DNA from: Enterococcus lactis
GTDB lineage: Bacteria; Bacillota; Bacilli; Lactobacillales; Enterococcaceae
Direction: 5' to 3'
Assembly: GCF_015751045.1 (NCBI RefSeq)
Contig: NZ_BNJW01000012.1
Coordinates: 1 to 64,000, forward strand
Length of the DNA: 64,000 nt
The position numbers were made by a program, and so were the translations under genes. The notes below the pieces were generated by a model, which had not been told where the DNA came from, made no database searches, and saw only the letters and a program-made list of their open reading frames with translations. Positions within the stretch are counted from its first letter, which is position 1; every line of letters begins with the position of its first letter. Below, one piece after another: positions 61,925 through 64,000 of the stretch.

Positions 61925-64000
61925 ATGCAGCCAGAAGAAATGCCTTATTTCGTTGGTACAGTTGCCGCGATTTTTTTTCAAAATCCTAGTAATTTTTACA
62001 AAGTGCTTTTGGTACACATCAGCGAAACCACAGCTGATTACCGTGAAAAAGAAATTGTAGTTACCGGAAGCTTTGGCGATATCCAAGAAAATGAGACCTA
62101 TCGTTTTTATGGAGAACTAGTGGATCACCCTAAATACGGAAGACAGCTTAAAGTCGAAAGATATGAGCAAGAAAAACCAACAACTGCGAATGGGATCGTA
62201 GCTTATCTTTCCAGCGAAAAATTCCCTGGGATCGGTAAGAAAACAGCAGAGAAAATCGTCGAGTTGCTGGGAGAAGATGCTATCGAAAAAATCATTGCTG
62301 ATCCTTCGGTATTAAAACAAGTCTCTGGTTTAACGAAGCCAAAAAGAGAAATGCTTGCTGAAACGATTCGTCTAAATCACGGGATGGATCAAGTAATCAT
62401 GGGATTGAATCGTTATGGATTCGGTAGTCAGTTAGCCTTCAGTATTTATCAGACCTATAAGAACGAGTCTTTGGATATCATCGAAGAAAATCCGTATCAG
62501 CTAGTCGAAGACATAGAAGGAATCGGGTTCAAACGTGCAGATAATCTAGCCGAACAAATCGGTATTGCAGCAGATTCACCTAGAAGAATCCGAGCAGCCA
62601 TCTTGCATCAGATTTTTCAGCATGCTGTTCAAACAGGAGATACATACGTACCGGCGGAAACATTGCTTCAGCAAACCATCCGTATTTTAGAAACAAGTCG
62701 TCCAATCGAAATTCTGCCTGATCAGGTTGCTACTGTGATTATCCAGCTTGTTGAAGAAGGAAAAATCCAACAAGAAGAAACGAATCTTTACGAAAACAGT
62801 TTGTATTTTTCTGAATGGGGAATCGGCAATTCCATCCAACGTCTGCTCAGCCGTAAAAAAGAAATCCATTATCCTGAAAAAGAAGTGCAGAAAAATATTC
62901 GGCGTATCGAAAAAATATTCGGTATACAATATGGACCCTCGCAAGAACAAGCAATCGCTGAAGCCATCCGTTCTCCTCTATTTATTTTAACAGGAGGACC
63001 AGGTACGGGGAAAACTACTGTGATCAATGGGATCGTTAATCTTTTTGCAGAGTTGAATGGTCTGGAATTGGACCCGTCAAAATATACCCAAGAAATTTTT
63101 CCTATTCTGCTTGCAGCACCCACTGGCCGGGCAGCTAAACGAATGAACGAGACAACAGGTCTGCCTGCCAGCACAATCCATCGTTTACTTGGGCTGAATG
63201 GACGAGAAAAAACACCTTCAGTCAGCACGAAAGAATTAGAAGGCGGACTTTTGATCGTTGATGAGATGTCTATGGTCGATACATGGCTGGCTAACACATT
63301 ATTCAAAGCGATTCCGACGAATATGCAAGTTATCCTAGTAGGAGATAAAGATCAGCTTCCTTCTGTCGGTCCTGGACAAGTGCTACATGACCTTTTGGAA
63401 ATCGAACAAATTCCTAAAATGGAACTCAATCAGATCTATCGACAAGGTGATGGTTCTAGTATTATTCCTCTTGCCCATGAAATCAAAGAAGGGCGTCTAC
63501 CAAAAGATTTCACAAAGAATCAAAAAGATCGTTCCTATTTCCGAAGCGACGCGTATCAAATTGAACCCCTGATCTCTAAAATTGTGGAAAAGGCGAAAAA
63601 TAAGGGATTCCGTGCACAAGATATCCAAGTATTAGCACCAATGTATCGGGGACCTGCAGGAATCGATGCGTTAAATAAAATGATGCAGGAGATATTCAAT
63701 CCAGGGAGACCTGGGAAAAAGGAAGTGCATTGGAACGACACCGTTTATCGGATAGGAGACAAAGTACTCCAGTTAGTCAATACTCCTGAATTGAATGTAT
63801 TCAATGGGGATATGGGAGAAATCACGGGGATTATCTTGGCAAAAGATTCGGAAGATAAAGTGGATGAATTAGTTATCCAGTTTGATGCAAATGAGGTCAC
63901 TTATAAAAGAAACGAGTGGAATAAAATTACTCTTTCTTATTGTTGCTCGATCCATAAATCACAGGGCAGTGAATTCAAAATGGTCATTTTGCCCATGGTT
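61925..64000 (+). CDS. recD2: RecD2 family DNA helicase (C-terminal end outside window)
   Basis: 5'-3' superfamily 1 helicase of the RecD-like YrrC group, not associated with RecBC. The 692 visible residues have no stop before the right edge. An N-terminal OB and two helix-hairpin-helix regions (FPGIGKKTAEKIVELLG and DIEGIGFKRADNLA) precede the core: Walker A GGPGTGKTT (357-365), motif Ia PTGRAAKRM, motif II DEMSM, motif III VGDKDQLPSVGPG, and HKSQGSEF just before the edge. AAGGAGG is nine bases before the ATG. It is linked to mismatch repair and replication stress in Bacillus. About 130-160 residues should remain. Confidence 0.95.
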   Translation, partial: MQPEEMPYFVGTVAAIFFQNPSNFYKVLLVHISETTADYREKEIVVTGSFGDIQENETYRFYGELVDHPKYGRQLKVERYEQEKPTTANGIVAYLSSEKFPGIGKKTAEKIVELLGEDAIEKIIADPSVLKQVSGLTKPKREMLAETIRLNHGMDQVIMGLNRYGFGSQLAFSIYQTYKNESLDIIEENPYQLVEDIEGIGFKRADNLAEQIGIAADSPRRIRAAILHQIFQHAVQTGDTYVPAETLLQQTIRILETSRPIEILPDQVATVIIQLVEEGKIQQEETNLYENSLYFSEWGIGNSIQRLLSRKKEIHYPEKEVQKNIRRIEKIFGIQYGPSQEQAIAEAIRSPLFILTGGPGTGKTTVINGIVNLFAELNGLELDPSKYTQEIFPILLAAPTGRAAKRMNETTGLPASTIHRLLGLNGREKTPSVSTKELEGGLLIVDEMSMVDTWLANTLFKAIPTNMQVILVGDKDQLPSVGPGQVLHDLLEIEQIPKMELNQIYRQGDGSSIIPLAHEIKEGRLPKDFTKNQKDRSYFRSDAYQIEPLISKIVEKAKNKGFRAQDIQVLAPMYRGPAGIDALNKMMQEIFNPGRPGKKEVHWNDTVYRIGDKVLQLVNTPELNVFNGDMGEITGIILAKDSEDKVDELVIQFDANEVTYKRNEWNKITLSYCCSIHKSQGSEFKMVILPMV

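Noticed and set aside
62687-63306. Several minus-strand and out-of-frame plus-strand frames near the right end
   Set aside because: They are shadows of recD2, whose frame is open to the window edge with all helicase motifs in order.

Overview
The window is a low-GC Gram-positive chromosome segment, most likely Enterococcus and probably the E. faecium group. The case rests on strong AGGAGG-type ribosome binding sites, intrinsic terminators, an enterococcal-type 5S rRNA end, and gene orders shared with Bacillus and Lactobacillales: ecsAB-ccrZ-trmB, comGA-G/ytxK/ackA, spx-mecA-coiA-pepF-spxH-CYTH-relQ-nadK-rluD, and hisS-aspS behind a T-box. Species level is inference from general familiarity, not a database match. 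I see no insertion sequence, prophage, CRISPR array, attachment site or tRNA. Almost everything is chromosomal housekeeping.

Layout. 1-150: the tail of a 5S rRNA and its terminator, so an rRNA operon lies just upstream. 0.4-6.4 kb: a Cof-type HAD phosphatase, then the yhaO-yhaN-yhaM nuclease/ATPase/exoribonuclease operon. 6.4-8.4 kb (minus): foldase lipoprotein PrsA, a YtxH protein and a HIT hydrolase. 8.5-12.2 kb: EcsAB transporter, cell-cycle regulator CcrZ, tRNA methylase TrmB. 12.3-14.0 kb (minus): adenine deaminase. 14.1-20.2 kb: the complete seven-gene comG transformation-pilus operon, a YtxK-type methylase and acetate kinase. 20.4-22.9 kb (minus): universal stress protein, a small membrane protein, a 6S RNA and RarA. 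23.1-28.8 kb: Mpg glycosylase, DUF3013 protein, PrmA, RsmE, bifunctional RelA/SpoT homologue, Dtd.

29-34.8 kb: a CYP152-type peroxygenase P450, an aldo/keto reductase (minus), and T-box-controlled hisS-aspS. 34.9-39.7 kb: YitT protein, OatA-type O-acetyltransferase, YazA and TrmN6-like methylase (minus), PlsC acyltransferase. 39.9-47.4 kb: SbcD, SbcC and a SWIM-SNF2 helicase. 47.5-58.8 kb: HAD hydrolase, a long AT-rich gap, then Spx, MecA, CoiA, PepF, SpxH, CYTH protein, RelQ, NAD kinase, RluD-type synthase and MgtE. 58.9-64 kb: CutC, RlmA-type methylase, a structured leader RNA, TrmL, a phosphoglycerate mutase-like phosphatase and RecD2, which runs off the end.

Shared themes: DNA uptake (comG, coiA, with mecA as regulator), regulated proteolysis and redox stress (spx, spxH, mecA, prsA), stringent response (RelA, RelQ), DNA end processing (YhaON, SbcCD, RarA, RecD2, Mpg) and RNA modification (TrmB, PrmA, RsmE, TrmN6, RlmA, TrmL, RluD). 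I found no clearly new multi-gene system. The most interesting parts are RNA elements: a hisS-aspS T-box with overlapping Asp/His specifier codons, a 6S RNA, and a structured leader before trmL. The CYP152-type P450 and a motif shared by the comGA and coiA promoters are also worth a look.
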